Below, in pieces: positions 17,501 to 26,420 of a DNA stretch of 61,594 nucleotides. The notes under the pieces were generated by a model that was given only the letters and a program-made list of their open reading frames with translations, had not been told where the DNA came from and ran no database searches. The DNA lies in NCBI GenBank assembly GCA_945641355.1, contig CALZEQ010000014.1, positions 1 to 61,594 on the forward strand, written 5' to 3'. The stretch comes from an uncultured Mediterranea sp. (lineage in GTDB: Bacteria > Bacteroidota > Bacteroidia > Bacteroidales > Bacteroidaceae). The translations under genes and the position numbers were made by a program. Position 1 is the stretch's first letter, and every line of letters starts with the position of its first letter.

Positions 17501-18340
17501 ATGAAAACAGTTCATACAATCAAGGAGCTGCAGGCCGCTCTCTCGACCTTGCGCAAGGAAGGAAAGACGATAGGACTGGTACCTACCATGGGGGCCTTGC
17601 ACGACGGACACGCCTCGCTGGTGAAACGATGTGTGGCCGAAAACGACGTGGCTGTGGTGAGTGTCTTCGTAAACCCCACCCAGTTCAACGACAAGAACGA
17701 CCTGGCCAAGTATCCACGTACGCTGGAGGCAGACTGCCGGCTGCTGGAAGCCTGCGGAGCCGCCTTTGCCTTTGCCCCCTCGGTGGAAGAGATGTACCCC
17801 GAACCGGACACACGCCACTTCAGCTACGCCCCTCTGGACACGGTGATGGAAGGTGCCTTCCGTCCCGGCCACTTCAACGGTGTGTGTCAGATAGTCAGCA
17901 AGCTGTTTGATGCCGTGCAGCCTCACCGCGCCTACTTTGGTGAGAAAGATTTCCAGCAACTGGCCATCATCCGCGAGATGGTACGACAGATGCACTATCC
18001 GTTGGAGATAGTGGGTTGCCCCATCGTCCGCGAAGCCGACGGACTGGCGTTGAGCAGCCGGAATGCCCGCCTCAATGCAGAAGAACGTCAAAATGCCTTA
18101 AAAATTTCGCAGACATTGTTTGAAAGTCGTACCTTTGCGACCTCGCATACGGTAGCCGAGACCCGACAATTTGTGGAGGAAGCCATCGCCGCCGCTCCCG
18201 GACTGCGTCTGGAATACTTCGAGCTGGTCGACGGCCATACACTTCAGAAGATAGCCGATTGGAAGGATACCTCGTATGCAGTAGGTTGCATCACGGTCTT
18301 CTGTGGAGAAGTCCGGCTGATTGACAACATCAAATATTGA
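17501..18340 (+). CDS. panC: Pantoate--beta-alanine ligase
   Basis: Catalyses ATP-dependent condensation of pantoate with beta-alanine, the last step of pantothenate synthesis. The 279-aa length is standard. Visible motifs are the HIGH-like [13 protein letters not shown] (residues 27-39), [10 protein letters not shown], the pantoate-binding region [15 protein letters not shown] (about 147) and the KMSKS-like [12 protein letters not shown] (about 183). It is followed after 36 bp by panD, whose product supplies the beta-alanine substrate, so the pair forms a functional operon. Confidence 0.97.
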   Translation: MKTVHTIKELQAALSTLRKEGKTIGLVPTMGALHDGHASLVKRCVAENDVAVVSVFVNPTQFNDKNDLAKYPRTLEADCRLLEACGAAFAFAPSVEEMYPEPDTRHFSYAPLDTVMEGAFRPGHFNGVCQIVSKLFDAVQPHRAYFGEKDFQQLAIIREMVRQMHYPLEIVGCPIVREADGLALSSRNARLNAEERQNALKISQTLFESRTFATSHTVAETRQFVEEAIAAAPGLRLEYFELVDGHTLQKIADWKDTSYAVGCITVFCGEVRLIDNIKY

Positions 18341-18376
18341 ACGACTTTTTTTGAGGAAGATTAAGACAAGGAAGGT

Positions 18377-18724
18377 ATGCTGATTGAAGTATTGAAATCG
18401 AAAATCCATTGTGCCCGTGTCACAGAAGCGAATCTGAACTATATGGGCAGCATCACCATCGACGAAGACCTGATGGATGCCGCCAACCTGATTGCCGGCG
18501 AGAAGGTGGCCATCGTGGACAACAACAACGGAGAGCGTTTTGAAACCTATATCATCAAGGGTGAACGCGGTTCCGGAAAGATCTGCCTGAACGGTGCGGC
18601 AGCCCGCAAGGTGCAACCCGACGACATCGTCATCATCATGTCGTATGCATTGATGGATTTTGAGGAGGCCAAGTCGTTCCAACCGACGGTTGTCTTCCCC
18701 GACCCTGCCACCAACCGGGTGTAA
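18377..18724 (+). CDS. panD: Aspartate 1-decarboxylase proenzyme
   Basis: Decarboxylates L-aspartate to beta-alanine for pantothenate. The 115-aa proenzyme self-cleaves between Gly and Ser of YMGSI (Gly23-Ser24 in this chain) to create the pyruvoyl cofactor. The following blocks [34 protein letters not shown] and [27 protein letters not shown] are the family core, with the substrate-contacting NGAAAR segment. It is directly downstream of panC. A repeat array and terminator follow. Confidence 0.97.
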   Translation: MLIEVLKSKIHCARVTEANLNYMGSITIDEDLMDAANLIAGEKVAIVDNNNGERFETYIIKGERGSGKICLNGAAARKVQPDDIVIIMSYALMDFEEAKSFQPTVVFPDPATNRV

Positions 18725-18740
18725 AACAGCCTCACAACCG

Positions 18741-18828
18741 CTTTAAAACTTTTAGGCGAAAAGTTTTAAACTTTCAAGCAAGAAGTTTTAAACTTTTGCG
18801 CTTCAGGTTTTAAACCTTTTCACGCCCA
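18741..18828. repeat. Four 22-bp tandem units with palindromic GTTTTAAAC core
   Basis: Units start at 18741, 18763, 18785 and 18807, exactly 22 bp apart. Units 2-4 begin GTTTTAAAC and unit 1 begins CTTTAAAAC. The rest of each unit diverges (for example aggcgaaaa, aagcaagaa, gcgcttcag). The 22-bp phase places the cores on the same DNA face. The array lies between panD and its terminator. Confidence 0.85.
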
Positions 18829-18863
18829 GACATGCCTTGCCGTACGCCTGTACAGACATCATC

Positions 18864-18914
18864 ATAACGAGAGGAGCACGGAGACACCTTGCGTCTCCGT
18901 GCTCCTCTCGTTAT
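18864..18914. terminator. 22-bp-stem terminator hairpin
   Basis: A perfect 22-bp inverted repeat (18864-18885 and 18893-18914) with a 7-nt loop, ending GTTAT then GTTCTATTCC. The stem contains the AGCACGGAGAC/GTCTCCGTGCT theme. It probably ends panCD transcription and, from the other side, the aquaporin remnant. Confidence 0.75.
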
Positions 18915-18925
18915 GTTCTATTCCA

Positions 18926-19108
18926 TCATTTACCGTTGCCACCCGCTATCATCTTCCATACGCCGGCACTCAGCACGGCACCTACCAGCGGACCTGTGAT
19001 GAATATCCACAGCTGGATCAACGCCTCGCCTCCCTGAAACAGTGCCGGTCCGATGCTGTGGGCCGGATTGACCGAAGTACCCGTATAACGGATGCAAGCC
19101 AGATGCAC
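18926..19108 (-). pseudogene. aqpZ: Aquaporin Z, 3' fragment only
   Basis: About 60 codons matching the C-terminus of MIP-family aquaporins: HLACIRYTGTSVNPAHSIGP, ALFQGGEALIQLWIFITGPL, VGAVLSAGVWKMI, ending at a normal stop. The second NPA motif is present, although the usual NPAR reads NPAH. Everything upstream (five and a half membrane helices and the first NPA) is missing. Homology seems to end around 19109, and the AraC gene begins its 3' end at 19177. No aquaporin 5' portion was found at the other side of the efflux segment (25995-26420), so the gene was amputated rather than split. It has no convincing start codon and is not expected to make a channel. Confidence 0.85.
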
Positions 19109-19176
19109 CGGGAGAAGAGAGAAGCAAAGCTAAAACAGTTGATAAATCATCGGTTTAGCTCTGCTATCGTAGGGAA

Positions 19177-19983
19177 TCACTCCTCCCGCAAATGCCGACG
19201 ATAAGCCACCGGTGAATAGCCGACATGTTTCCTAAGGTATTTGCCGAAAAAAGAGACACCAGGAAATCCCAAATACTCGGCTATCTCCTTGATACTTTTC
19301 TCTGAATACTTCAACTGTTGTCGGATGTCTATCAATACATATTCGTTAATCCATTCGAAGGCTGTACATTGGCTGACCGCCTTACATACACTGGACAGGT
19401 GTTTGGATGTGACAAACAGTTTATCGCTATACCAGGACACAGCGCGCGGTTTGACTTTCTGAGAGGATATCAAATCGATAAATTGTTTGAACAAGATATC
19501 CTTTTGGCTGATTTGCTGACAGTGAAGGACTTTTGAAGAGGTATGTGCCTGAATGCAGGCCATCAATTCAAACAAAAAGGCACGTATGAGTGACCCAACG
19601 ATTTCCTTGCAGTAAGGACGATCTATGTTAGCTCGGACACTGATTAGCTCGGCATAGCGATGAAACATATCCATTTCGCTATCGGTCAAGCGAATAATAG
19701 GGCTGATGCCTAGGGAAAAGAACAACTCTTTGACTCCTGTATTCATCGGAACGCAGTCTTGTACGGCTTTGCGTGAAATAAAAAGCACATAACCCGAAAA
19801 CACTGCATGAGCTTCCTGTCTGTTGATATGGTCACCAGGATTGCAATGAAGAAACTCATTGGGTTGCAGACAATACTCTTTTCCATTGAGATCAAGTGAC
19901 AAACAGCCTTGTTTGCAACAGATGAGTACAAACATATTCAGTTTAACGGCTGGGACCTTGTGCTGGTCAGAATTAATTTCCAT
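19177..19983 (-). CDS. AraC-family transcriptional regulator of the adjacent efflux operon
   Basis: A 268-aa regulator with an N-terminal cupin-like sensing domain (YCLQPNEFLHCNPGD around residues 38-52) and a C-terminal double helix-turn-helix (about 165-268). The latter contains FVTSKHLSSVCKAVSQCTAFEWINEYVLIDIRQQL and IKEIAEYLGFPGVSFFGKYLRKHVGYSPVAYRR, the AraC/XylS signature. It is transcribed away from the RND efflux genes across a 193-bp shared intergenic region. By common practice for such pairs it would control them. The effector is unknown. The gene looks more AT-rich than its neighbours by eye, as expected for an acquired segment. Confidence 0.92.
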   Translation of the reverse strand: MEINSDQHKVPAVKLNMFVLICCKQGCLSLDLNGKEYCLQPNEFLHCNPGDHINRQEAHAVFSGYVLFISRKAVQDCVPMNTGVKELFFSLGISPIIRLTDSEMDMFHRYAELISVRANIDRPYCKEIVGSLIRAFLFELMACIQAHTSSKVLHCQQISQKDILFKQFIDLISSQKVKPRAVSWYSDKLFVTSKHLSSVCKAVSQCTAFEWINEYVLIDIRQQLKYSEKSIKEIAEYLGFPGVSFFGKYLRKHVGYSPVAYRRHLREE

Positions 19984-20141
19984 AATGGCAACATTTTCGA
20001 CTGCAAAATTAGCATATTTTTCCTATCGAAATGTGTTCTGAATCAAACATATAGTTTTCCATTATTCGGATTCTCCCATTCAAGGTGTTTTTGGAACACA
20101 CTCTCCTCCTAATGGAAATCGACCTTCCTATATTAACTTTC

Positions 20142-20149
20142 TATTTTTG
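20142..20149 (+). promoter_or_regulatory. -7 box of the efflux operon
   Basis: TATTTTTG, 27 bp before the adaptor gene. No TTG lies at the expected -33 distance, which would suit a promoter that needs its AraC-type activator. Confidence 0.5.
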
Positions 20150-20176
20150 CACACGTTTTTTCAATAGGTTAAAAGT

Positions 20177-21271
20177 ATGAAGAAAAATGTAATCGGACTG
20201 GCCTACATGGCTGGTTGTATGATGGGACTGGTGTCGTGCAAGCAGGCACCGCAGATGCCCGATGGGGGCAGTTATTCACTCATGAAAGTGGAGAAGTCGG
20301 ACAGGACTTTGTCTGAAAGCTATTCCGCGACCATTCGTGGCCGGCAGGACATTGACATCTATCCGCAGGTGTCGGGCACGATAGAGCGCCTTTGCGTGAG
20401 CGAGGGCGACCGGGTGCGACGCGGACAGGTGCTGTTCATTATCGACCAAGTGCCCTATAAGGCGGCACTGGCCACGGCTACGGCCAATGTGAAAGCGGCC
20501 CGAGCCGCCTTGCGCACGGCCGAACTGAATTACCGCAGCGGTAAGGAGCTACATACTAAAAAAGTGATTTCAGAAGTGAACCTGCTGACGGTGGAAAACA
20601 GCTACTACACGGCAGAGGCACAGTTGGCGCAAGCCGAGGCGCAGGAGGTAAACGCCCGCAACAACCTCTCTTATACCGAAGTGAAGGCTCCCAGCGATGG
20701 CGTGGTGGGCGCACTGCCCTATCGGGCGGGTGCCCTGGTGGGCCCAACCATACCCCAACCACTGACCACCGTGTCGGACAACTCCTCGATGTATGTCTAT
20801 TTCTCCATGACCGAAAACCAACTGCTTGCCTTGACGCGCAAGCACGGTTCGATGGACGAGGCGTTGAAACAGCTGCCCGAGGTGGAACTGGTGCTGAACG
20901 ACCGCTCGACCTACGGGCAGAAGGGACGTGTGGAGAGCATCAGCGGAGTCATCGACCGGCAGACGGGTACGGTGACGGCCCGCGCTGTCTTTCCTAACGA
21001 GGGACGTCTGCTGCATAGCGGAGCGTCGGGCACCTTGCGGATACCCTCCACCTATACCGGCTGCATCGTCATTCCCCAGGAAGCGACCGTGAAGTTGCAG
21101 GACAAGACGTTGGTCTATAAGGTGGTGGATGGCAAAGCCACCTCGGCCCTGATTAGCGTGGCAGGTATCAACGACGGACGCGAATATGTGGTGCTGGATG
21201 GCTTGCAAGAGGGTGAGGAGATTATAGCTAAGGGAGCCGGACTGGTTCGTGAGGGCATCCCGGTGAAGTGA
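20177..21271 (+). CDS. RND efflux periplasmic adaptor lipoprotein (MexA/AcrA family)
   Basis: A 364-aa membrane fusion protein bridging the inner-membrane pump and the outer-membrane channel. It begins with a lipoprotein signal whose lipobox LVSC puts the lipidated Cys at residue 21. The barrel-sandwich halves are IDIYPQVSGTIERLCVSEGDRVRRGQVLFIID (about 60-92) and NNLSYTEVKAPSDGVVGALPYRAGALV (about 170-195). A coiled-coil hairpin lies between them (ALRTAELNYRSGKELHTKKVISEVNLLTVENSY). The C-terminal membrane-proximal domain follows. It is the first gene of a tripartite operon. 33 bp of degenerate tttacgatt repeats separate it from the pump gene. Confidence 0.95.
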   Translation: MKKNVIGLAYMAGCMMGLVSCKQAPQMPDGGSYSLMKVEKSDRTLSESYSATIRGRQDIDIYPQVSGTIERLCVSEGDRVRRGQVLFIIDQVPYKAALATATANVKAARAALRTAELNYRSGKELHTKKVISEVNLLTVENSYYTAEAQLAQAEAQEVNARNNLSYTEVKAPSDGVVGALPYRAGALVGPTIPQPLTTVSDNSSMYVYFSMTENQLLALTRKHGSMDEALKQLPEVELVLNDRSTYGQKGRVESISGVIDRQTGTVTARAVFPNEGRLLHSGASGTLRIPSTYTGCIVIPQEATVKLQDKTLVYKVVDGKATSALISVAGINDGREYVVLDGLQEGEEIIAKGAGLVREGIPVK

Positions 21272-21304
21272 TTTACGATTGGATAATTTACGATTTGACA
21301 ATTT

Positions 21305-24300
21305 ATGAAAGGAAATATCTTTATCAAACGACCGGCCATGGCCATAGCTATCTCTATCTTGATACTATCCACTGGCCTGATTTCTCTATTCTCGCTCCCT
21401 GTAGATCAGTATCCCGATATTGCCCCGCCTACGGTGATGGTAATGGCTACCTATACCGGTGCGGATGCTGATGCGGTGATGAATTCCGTCATCATGCCGC
21501 TGGAGGAGAGCATCAACGGTGTGGAGAACATGATGTATATCACTTCCACGGCCACCAATACAGGCTCCGCTCAGATAACCATATACTTCAAGCAAGGCAC
21601 CGACCCGGATATGGCAGCAGTGAATGTGCAGAACCGCGTCAGCAAGGCACAGGGACTGCTGCCAGCCGAGGTAACGAAAATTGGTGTACAGACCATCAAG
21701 AGACAAACCAGTTTCCTGCAAATCGACGCCTTTGTGGGAAACGAGGAGTATAGCGAAAGCTTTTTGGCCAATTATCTGGATATTAACGTCATCCCTGAAA
21801 TCAAGCGTATCAATGGAGTGGGTGATGTGGTAGAACTGGGCGACACCTATAGTATGCGCATCTGGCTGAATCCCGACCGCATGGCGCAGTATGGACTGGT
21901 GCCTTCGGATATTACGGCCGTGCTGGGTGAGCAAAACTTGGAGGCACCTACCGGTTCTTTGGGAGAGAACTCACAGAATGTCTTTCAGTTCACCATGAAA
22001 TACCGTGGCCGATTGAAAGATACGGACGAGTTTAAAAATATGGTTGTACGTACGCTGCCCGATGGGTCAGTACTGCGCCTGAAAGACATTGCCGATGTAC
22101 AGCTGGGCACCCTGACATACAGTTACCGGGGTGTCATGGATGGTAAACCGGCCAGCACATTCATGATATTCCAGACAGCAGGTTCCAATGCAACAGCCGT
22201 GAATGCTGAAATCAGCAAGCGGCTGGACGAGATGAGTAAAAATTTGCCTAAGGGAACCGAGTTTGTGACCATGATGAGTTCCAACGACTTCCTGTTTGCC
22301 TCCATTCACAATGTTGTAGAGACACTGATCATTGCCATCATCGTGGTCATCCTGGTGGTCTATTTCTTCCTTCAGGACTTCAAGGCTACCCTGATACCTT
22401 CTATTTCGATTATCGTCTCGCTGTTTGGTACATTTGCCTGTCTGGTAGCTGCGGATTTCAGTCTGAACATCCTGACACTCTTTGCCCTGGTGCTGGCCAT
22501 CGGTACGGTGGTCGATGACGCCATTGTGGTGGTTGAGGCAGTACAAGCCAAGTTTGAGGCCGGCTACACCTCACCTTATCAAGCCACTAAGTCGGCCATG
22601 AGCAATGTGACCACAGCCATTGTTTCCTGTACCTTTGTCTTTATGGCGGTGTTCATCCCGGTCACCTTCATGGGCGGTACGTCGGGCATCTTCTACACAC
22701 AGTTCGGCATCACCATGGCTACGGCTGTCGGCCTTTCGATGGTCTATGCCTTGGTGCTCTGTCCCGCCCTCTGTGCCATTCTGATGCGTCCCAGCGACGG
22801 TGAAAAGAGTGCCAAGAGCATCAACGGACGGGTACGTGCAGCCTACAATGCCTCGTTCAATGCTGTGCTGGGCAAATACAAGCGAGGGATTATGTTCTTC
22901 TTCCACCACCGCTGGATGGTGTGGGCTTCGCTGGCAGCCACTCTCGTGTTGCTGGTCTGGCTGATGACCACCACCAAGACCGGCCTTGTACCGCAGGAGG
23001 ATCAGGGTGCCATTATGGTCAACATCAATACCGCACCGGGCAATACATTGGAACAGACCGAGCAAATCATTCTCCAAGTAGAAGAGATTGTGAAACAGAC
23101 ACCTGAGGTAGAGCACTATGCACGTGTAGCAGGCTATGGACTGATTTCCGGTCAAGGCACTTCGTATGGCTCAGTGATTGTCCGCCTGAAAGATTGGAGC
23201 GAGCGCAAGGGACAGGAGCATACGGCCGATGCCGTATCAGCCCGACTGAATGCTCAGTTTGCCCAAATCAAGGAGGCACAGATTTTCAGTTTCCAGCCGC
23301 CCATGATTCCCGGCTACGGTATGGGTAACTCCATTGAGTTGAACATGCAAGACCGTACAGGTGGCGATATGGAGACTTTCTACCAGTCGGTATTGCAATT
23401 CCTTAGTACACTGAACCAGCGTCCGGAGATAGCGATGGCCTATACATCGTATGCTCGCAACTTCCCGCAATATGTAGTGGAAGTGGATGCCGCCAAGTGC
23501 AAGCGGACCGGGCTCTCGCCAGCTGCTGTTCTTGATGCCTTGGGCAGCTATTGCGGCGGTTCCTACATCAGCAACTACAACCAATTTGGCAAGGTTTATC
23601 GCGTCATGCTGCAAGCCTCGCCGGAGTTCCGTCTGGACGAACAGGCTCTGAAAAACATGTTCGTGCGCAACGGTGCGGAGATGGCTCCTGTCAGCCAGTT
23701 TGTCAACTTACGTTCCGTATTGGGGCCTGAAATATCCAATCGTTTCAACCTTTACAGCCCCATCATGGCCAACGTGAATGTGGCAGATGGCTATTCTTCG
23801 GGAGAGGCACAAAAAGCCATCGAGGAGGTAGCTGCCCAGACATTGCCTACCGGCTACGGCTACGAGTATGGCGGCATGGCCCGTGAGGAAGCTTCCAACG
23901 GAGGTTCGTCCACTATCATGATTTATGGCATTTGTCTTTTCCTCATCTATCTGATTCTGGTCTGCCTCTACGAAAGTTTCTTGTTACCGTTTGCTGTTAT
24001 TCTGTCCATACCGTTCGGACTGATGGGCTCGTTCCTCTTTGCCAAACTCTTTGGCCTGGAGAACAACATCTACCTGCAGACGGGTGTCATCATGTTGATT
24101 GGTCTGCTGGCCAAGACGGCCATCCTGATCACAGAGTATGCCGTAGAACGTCGCCGCAGGGGTATGGGTATCGTAGAATCTGCTTATTATGCCGCCCAGG
24201 TACGTCTGCGCCCCATCCTGATGACGGTGCTCACCATGATATTCGGTATGCTGCCGCTGATGTTCTCCTCCGGCGCCGGAGCCAACGGCAACTCGTCGCT

Positions 24301-24493
24301 CGGCACGGGTGTGGTAGGAGATATGGCCATCGGTACCCTGGCCCTGCTCTTTGTGGTGCCGGTGTTCTACATCGTCTTCGAGTATTTGCAGGAGAAGGTG
24401 CGCAAGCCCATGGAGGTAGAGCCGGATGTACAGATTGTCCGAGAAAAGGAGAAGAGCTTGGCCGAACGCAGTGCTACCCACAAAAATCTATAA
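21305..24493 (+). CDS. RND multidrug efflux pump (MexB/AcrB, HAE1 family)
   Basis: A 1062-aa proton-driven exporter forming the inner-membrane trimer of the tripartite pump. TM1 is followed at once by PVDQYPDIAPPTVMV, the classical HAE1 start. The proton-relay pair is intact in LAIGTVVDDAIVVVEAV (TM4), and the partnering Lys is in LLAKTAILITEYA (TM10). Two large periplasmic loops (about 30-330 and 560-860) carry the drug pocket. RLRPILMTVLTMIFGMLPLMFSSGAG marks the conserved TM11 region. It lies between the adaptor and outer-membrane factor genes. Substrate range cannot be read from sequence. Confidence 0.97.
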   Translation: MKGNIFIKRPAMAIAISILILSTGLISLFSLPVDQYPDIAPPTVMVMATYTGADADAVMNSVIMPLEESINGVENMMYITSTATNTGSAQITIYFKQGTDPDMAAVNVQNRVSKAQGLLPAEVTKIGVQTIKRQTSFLQIDAFVGNEEYSESFLANYLDINVIPEIKRINGVGDVVELGDTYSMRIWLNPDRMAQYGLVPSDITAVLGEQNLEAPTGSLGENSQNVFQFTMKYRGRLKDTDEFKNMVVRTLPDGSVLRLKDIADVQLGTLTYSYRGVMDGKPASTFMIFQTAGSNATAVNAEISKRLDEMSKNLPKGTEFVTMMSSNDFLFASIHNVVETLIIAIIVVILVVYFFLQDFKATLIPSISIIVSLFGTFACLVAADFSLNILTLFALVLAIGTVVDDAIVVVEAVQAKFEAGYTSPYQATKSAMSNVTTAIVSCTFVFMAVFIPVTFMGGTSGIFYTQFGITMATAVGLSMVYALVLCPALCAILMRPSDGEKSAKSINGRVRAAYNASFNAVLGKYKRGIMFFFHHRWMVWASLAATLVLLVWLMTTTKTGLVPQEDQGAIMVNINTAPGNTLEQTEQIILQVEEIVKQTPEVEHYARVAGYGLISGQGTSYGSVIVRLKDWSERKGQEHTADAVSARLNAQFAQIKEAQIFSFQPPMIPGYGMGNSIELNMQDRTGGDMETFYQSVLQFLSTLNQRPEIAMAYTSYARNFPQYVVEVDAAKCKRTGLSPAAVLDALGSYCGGSYISNYNQFGKVYRVMLQASPEFRLDEQALKNMFVRNGAEMAPVSQFVNLRSVLGPEISNRFNLYSPIMANVNVADGYSSGEAQKAIEEVAAQTLPTGYGYEYGGMAREEASNGGSSTIMIYGICLFLIYLILVCLYESFLLPFAVILSIPFGLMGSFLFAKLFGLENNIYLQTGVIMLIGLLAKTAILITEYAVERRRRGMGIVESAYYAAQVRLRPILMTVLTMIFGMLPLMFSSGAGANGNSSLGTGVVGDMAIGTLALLFVVPVFYIVFEYLQEKVRKPMEVEPDVQIVREKEKSLAERSATHKNL

Positions 24494-24498
24494 ACGGA

Positions 24499-24618
24499 AT
24501 GAATATGCCTGATGGAATGATGATTTGTCTGGAGCACATGATAGCGTTCGGTGCTGCCATGCTGCTTGTCTTTCTGACAGACAAAATCAAACAGATAAAG
24601 AAACAAAAGAGATTATGA
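24499..24618 (+). CDS. 39-aa single-pass membrane microprotein within the efflux operon
   Basis: An ATG five bases after the pump stop codon opens a 39-codon frame: MNMPDGMMICLEHMIAFGAA, then a hydrophobic stretch ending LVFLTDK and a strongly basic tail (IKQIKKQKRL). One membrane helix with a positive cytoplasmic C-terminus is predicted. Its TGA stop overlaps the ATG of the outer-membrane factor gene (ATGA at 24615-24618), typical of coupled translation. The position recalls small pump-associated peptides such as AcrZ of E. coli, but there is no sequence similarity I can claim. The alternative is that it is only a leader that couples translation of the next gene. Confidence 0.6.
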   Translation: MNMPDGMMICLEHMIAFGAAMLLVFLTDKIKQIKKQKRL

Positions 24619-25994
24619 TGATAAAGAAACAATTTCTCATATTAGGTGCTGCAACAAGCCTGTTGCTGAGCAGTTGCGGCATCTATCACAAGTACAAGCC
24701 GGCCACCGATGTGCCGGAAAATCTGTATGGCGAAGAGGTGCAGCCTTCGGAAGACACCCTGTCGCTGGGCGACTGGGATTGGAGGAGGCTCTTTACCGAC
24801 ACGCCTCTGGTGGAACTGATAGAGCGGGGCCTGGAGCAGAACACGGACTACCAGGCCGCCCAGCTCCGCATCAAGGAAGCGGAAGCCACGCTGCTCTCCT
24901 CCAAGTTGGCCTACCTGCCCTCGTTTGCCCTCTCGCCGCAGGGTGCGGTCAGCAGTTTCGACCACCACAAGGCCATGCAGACCTACTCCCTGCCTGTCAC
25001 CGCCAGCTGGGAGGTGGATATCTTTGGCCGGCTGCGCAACGCCAAGCGGCAGGCACAGGCCCTCTATGCACAGAGCTTGGACTACCGGCAGGCGGTACGC
25101 TCGCAACTGATAGCCGGCATTGCCAATACCTACTACACGCTGCTGATGCTGGATGCGCAACTGGACATCACGTTGCAAACCGAAGCCTCCTGGCGTGAGA
25201 TGGTGGCCTCCAGCCGGGCACTGATGGAGGCCGGACAGGCCAACGAGGCAGCCGTTGCCCAGATGGAGGGTACGCTCTGTGCCGTCAGTGCTTCAGTGCT
25301 GGAACTAAAGGAACAGATTAACCAAGTGGAAAACAGCCTGTCGTTGCTCTTGGCCGAGACTCCCCATGGTATCGAACGCGGTAAGTTGGCCGACCAAAAG
25401 ATGCCCCGACAACTCTCGACAGGCATTCCTGTGAGAATGCTCTCCCGGCGTCCCGATGTGCGTATGGCAGAGCGCAAACTGGAACAGGCTTTTTATGCCA
25501 CTGCACAGGCACGCTCAGCCTTCTATCCCTCCATTGTACTGTCGGGAAGTGCCGGCTGGACCAATTCGGCCGGCGGGGCCATTGTCAATCCAGCTAAGTT
25601 TCTGGCCTCGGCCGTAGGATCGCTCACGCAACCGCTCTTTGCCCAAGGTAAACTGACAGGACAGTTGAAGATAGCCAAGGCGCAACAGGAAGAGGCCGCC
25701 TTGGGCTTCCGACAGACCTTATTGAATACTGGCGTTGAGGTGAACGAGGCGTTGGTACAGTACCAGACCGCCCGAGAGAAATCCCGGCTTTATGAACAGG
25801 AGGTAAAAGCCTTACAGAAAGCCTATCAAAGTACCTCTTTGCTGATGATATATGGTACTACCACCTATCTGGAAGTCCTGACGGCCCGCCAATCACTATT
25901 CAGTGCACAGCTGACACAAGTAGCCAACCGATTCACTGAAATCCAAGGGGTTATCAACCTCTATCAGGCCTTAGGAGGAGGAAGGGAAGAATAA
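24615..25994 (+). CDS. Outer-membrane efflux lipoprotein (NodT/OprM, TolC family)
   Basis: A 459-aa outer-membrane factor that completes the tripartite pump. It starts MMIKKQFLILGAATSLLLSSC with a lipobox LSSC, then GIYHKYKPATDVPENLYGEE, the NodT-family start. Two TolC repeats follow: LVELIERGLEQNTDYQAAQLRIKEAEA and IPVRMLSRRPDVRMAERKLEQAFYATAQARSAFYPSI (the LLxRRPDVxxAE hallmark). It starts within the stop codon of the microprotein gene. A terminator follows at 26075. Confidence 0.95.
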   Translation: MMIKKQFLILGAATSLLLSSCGIYHKYKPATDVPENLYGEEVQPSEDTLSLGDWDWRRLFTDTPLVELIERGLEQNTDYQAAQLRIKEAEATLLSSKLAYLPSFALSPQGAVSSFDHHKAMQTYSLPVTASWEVDIFGRLRNAKRQAQALYAQSLDYRQAVRSQLIAGIANTYYTLLMLDAQLDITLQTEASWREMVASSRALMEAGQANEAAVAQMEGTLCAVSASVLELKEQINQVENSLSLLLAETPHGIERGKLADQKMPRQLSTGIPVRMLSRRPDVRMAERKLEQAFYATAQARSAFYPSIVLSGSAGWTNSAGGAIVNPAKFLASAVGSLTQPLFAQGKLTGQLKIAKAQQEEAALGFRQTLLNTGVEVNEALVQYQTAREKSRLYEQEVKALQKAYQSTSLLMIYGTTTYLEVLTARQSLFSAQLTQVANRFTEIQGVINLYQALGGGREE

Positions 25995-26074
25995 TCTGTC
26001 AGCAACGAACTATTATTTACTGTAATTATATCAATCGGAGGGAACAATCAATTTAAGATTAATTTTTCCTCGTA

Positions 26075-26115
26075 GGGTTGTCCGGAAAGTGATTTTAGGA
26101 CAGCCCTTTATTCTT
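26075..26115 (+). terminator. Efflux operon terminator
   Basis: GGGTTGTCC (26075-26083) pairs with GGACAGCCC (26098-26106) through one G-U, followed by tttattcttt. Confidence 0.75.
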
Positions 26116-26420
26116 TCTATAGTTTTAACAATCGACTTTCACTCATTTTGTTTGGTGTTTAAACAGCTAAGCTGTAAACCTCACACTCGGAAGAGCAAAT
26201 ATATTTCCTCTCCTCTCGCTTACTCGGTTTTTTGCACTATCTTTGTCGTGATAAGTTAATGACTGAAGCTTCGGATTTACATTAATAATTGAAAATGAAT
26301 AAGGTAAGTGAATTGTTCGATACGTGTAGGGGCGCAACATCTTGCGCCCAAAGCCACACGACAGCTATGACACGCAATCAATCTGTTGATGTAAAACCAA
26401 AACTTGAATGAATAAGGAAT
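26107..26420. other. Non-coding gap upstream of the UvrD-type helicase gene
   Basis: Apart from the efflux terminator, this gap holds a 13-bp palindrome ACAGCT-A-AGCTGT (26163-26175), a -7-like TATCTTTG (26238-26245) probably serving the helicase gene, and a REP-like hairpin at 26326-26349. No protein remnant was recognised, and in particular no missing aquaporin 5' half. Confidence 0.6.
26326..26349 (+). repeat. REP-like hairpin, copy 1
   Basis: A 24-bp element beginning GTAGGGGCG with stem GGGCGC/GCGCCC and loop AACATCTT. A second copy at 35117-35140 on the other strand differs at three positions, two of which swap a base pair (C-G to G-C). Confidence 0.7.

Noticed and set aside
18377..18724. 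panD as a possible inactive homologue
   Set aside because: The Gly-Ser self-cleavage site and the core blocks are intact.
25995..26420. Second half of the split aquaporin gene on the far side of the efflux segment
   Set aside because: No reading frame on either strand resembles the aquaporin N-terminus or the first NPA motif.
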